Source: JBHJOF01 sp050330055 (GTDB lineage Bacteria > Pseudomonadota > Alphaproteobacteria > Kiloniellales > JAKSDN01). Taken from it: a DNA stretch of 14,594 nucleotides. This document shows, piece after piece, positions 14,091-14,594 of the stretch (positions are counted from its first letter, which is position 1; every line of letters starts with the position of its first letter). The translations under genes were made by a program, and so were the position numbers. The notes under the pieces were generated by a model, which worked only from the letters and a program-made list of their open reading frames with translations, did not search any database and was not told the origin of the DNA. The stretch spans positions 1-14,594 of the forward strand of contig JBHJOF010000261.1 in assembly GCA_050330055.1 (NCBI GenBank). The letters are read 5' to 3'.

Positions 14091-14333
14091 CTAGCTAGGC
14101 CACCGCAGCCAGCCTTTCTCGTTCCTAGTACGATCAAAGTCGTGCTCCGTTAGGTGAGCTTCTAGGAGCGGATGATGCTCCAATACAATCCCATCCCAGT
14201 TGCCTTTGTAGCAGTAGTTACAAACCTCTATTCCCCATTGCGGAATGAACCGCCCTTCGTAGCAGTGCGGCCCCATCTGAAACTTCCTCCGGCACATGAA
14301 ACAGTCACGCATCACTTTGTATTCTTCGGCCAC
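14091..14333 (-). CDS. Small zinc-ribbon-like hypothetical protein, 80 aa
   Basis: A GTG start at 14333 is chosen because GGAGG (14345-14341 on the minus strand) lies seven bases upstream; the product begins MAEEYKVMRDCFMC. An ATG further upstream at 14453 would add 40 residues that do not look conserved. C11-x2-C14 and C38-x2-C41 are well placed for a treble-clef or zinc-ribbon metal site, with C24 and H23 between them. The C-terminal half (GNWDGIVLEHHPLLEAHL, then GWLRWP) is rich in Trp and His. GC is about 52% by my count, well below the neighbouring genes, which suggests a different origin. I do not recognise a named family; a nucleic-acid or protein-binding role is possible but unsupported. 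Confidence 0.72.
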   Translation of the reverse strand: MAEEYKVMRDCFMCRRKFQMGPHCYEGRFIPQWGIEVCNYCYKGNWDGIVLEHHPLLEAHLTEHDFDRTRNEKGWLRWPS

Positions 14334-14456
14334 CTCTCGTCCTCCATCGCGCGGAGAGATCAATAAGCTTGTGCCATAAGCTAGCCGATTCGCAACGCAG
14401 AACTCTACAGACTGCCAACGATCCGACCCCAGCTTACGGAACAAGTACCACACATT

Positions 14457-14594
14457 TTACGAATGAGTGGCCGGCGCCAGGCGGTCGAGGCGCAGGCGGT
14501 GGCGGGCGTCGGTCAGGCGGCGGCCGCCAGCCAGCACCGCCGTGGTCGCGCCCAGGCCGGTGCCGCCGGCGATCAGGAACATGATCAGGAGCTG
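14457..14594 (-). CDS. C-terminal end of an unidentified membrane protein
   Basis: The window edge cuts this gene; 45 codons and a TAA stop (14459-14457) are visible. The visible part has one hydrophobic segment (LLIMFLIAGGTGLGATTAVL) followed by a positively charged tail (GGRRLTDARHRLRLDRLAP), so the C-terminus is probably cytoplasmic. The high GC and codon use match the bulk of the window, unlike the lower-GC stretch just before it. The family cannot be told from this fragment. Confidence 0.55.
   Translation of the reverse strand, partial: QLLIMFLIAGGTGLGATTAVLAGGRRLTDARHRLRLDRLAPATHS

Noticed and set aside
14369..14584. 71-codon plus-strand ORF at the right edge
   Set aside because: The end of the product is a Gly/Arg repeat typical of a GC shadow; the minus strand has a sensible membrane-protein C-terminus in that place.

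Overview
The window looks like a chromosomal segment of a high-GC alphaproteobacterium, perhaps of the Rhodospirillales/Kiloniellales type. The support is the very high GC at codon third positions, several peptide-type ABC transporter parts, a Mla-type ATPase, a DUF1194 protein, a GcvA-like LysR regulator, and GC-rich intergenic palindromes whose spurious translation reads SPLEGEV, a pattern I associate with alphaproteobacterial dispersed repeats. The taxon is an inference. There is no rRNA, tRNA, CRISPR array or transposase gene.

Layout. 1-489 (+): the 3' end of an oligopeptide/dipeptide transporter ATPase. 632-799 (+): a short 55-codon ORF with a strong Shine-Dalgarno sequence. 1040-1870 (+): a protein I cannot assign. 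1971-2750 (+): a MlaF-like ATPase whose H-loop histidine is replaced by serine. 2892-3728 (+): a tandem universal stress protein preceded by a perfect FNR/FixK-type box. 3839-5021 (+): an M20 amidohydrolase interrupted by a one-base frameshift. On the minus strand, read from right to left, come a LysR regulator (10010-9048), a family 5 substrate-binding protein (8999-7317), a spacer full of palindromes (7040-7197), a DppB-type permease (6964-6020), a short tandem repeat carrying stop/start overlaps, and a DppC-type permease (5977-5033). Divergent from the LysR gene on the plus strand are a Tat-exported family 5 substrate-binding protein (10182-11843) and a Rieske non-heme iron oxygenase alpha subunit (11933-13153). 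They are followed by a secreted DUF1194 von Willebrand A protein (13326-14075). The right edge holds a lower-GC small zinc-ribbon-like gene (14333-14091, minus) and the 3' end of an unidentified membrane protein (minus).

How the genes may work together. The LysR gene lies between two peptide/opine-type binding proteins. One is on its own strand, followed by two permeases. The other is divergent and is followed by an oxygenase. The simplest reading is a catabolic uptake locus: LysR senses a small substrate, the binding proteins capture it, the DppBC-like permeases import it, and the Rieske enzyme and/or the M20 amidohydrolase process it. The ATPases are missing from this operon. The ATPase at the left edge is a candidate partner, but that is unproven.

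Nothing here is clearly a wholly new system. The points most worth checking are the H-loop-substituted orphan Mla-type ATPase, the FNR/FixK box before the stress protein, the unassigned 276-aa protein with its own promoter and palindrome, the ATGA repeat chain between the permeases, the palindrome block inside the transporter operon, and the short ORF at 632.
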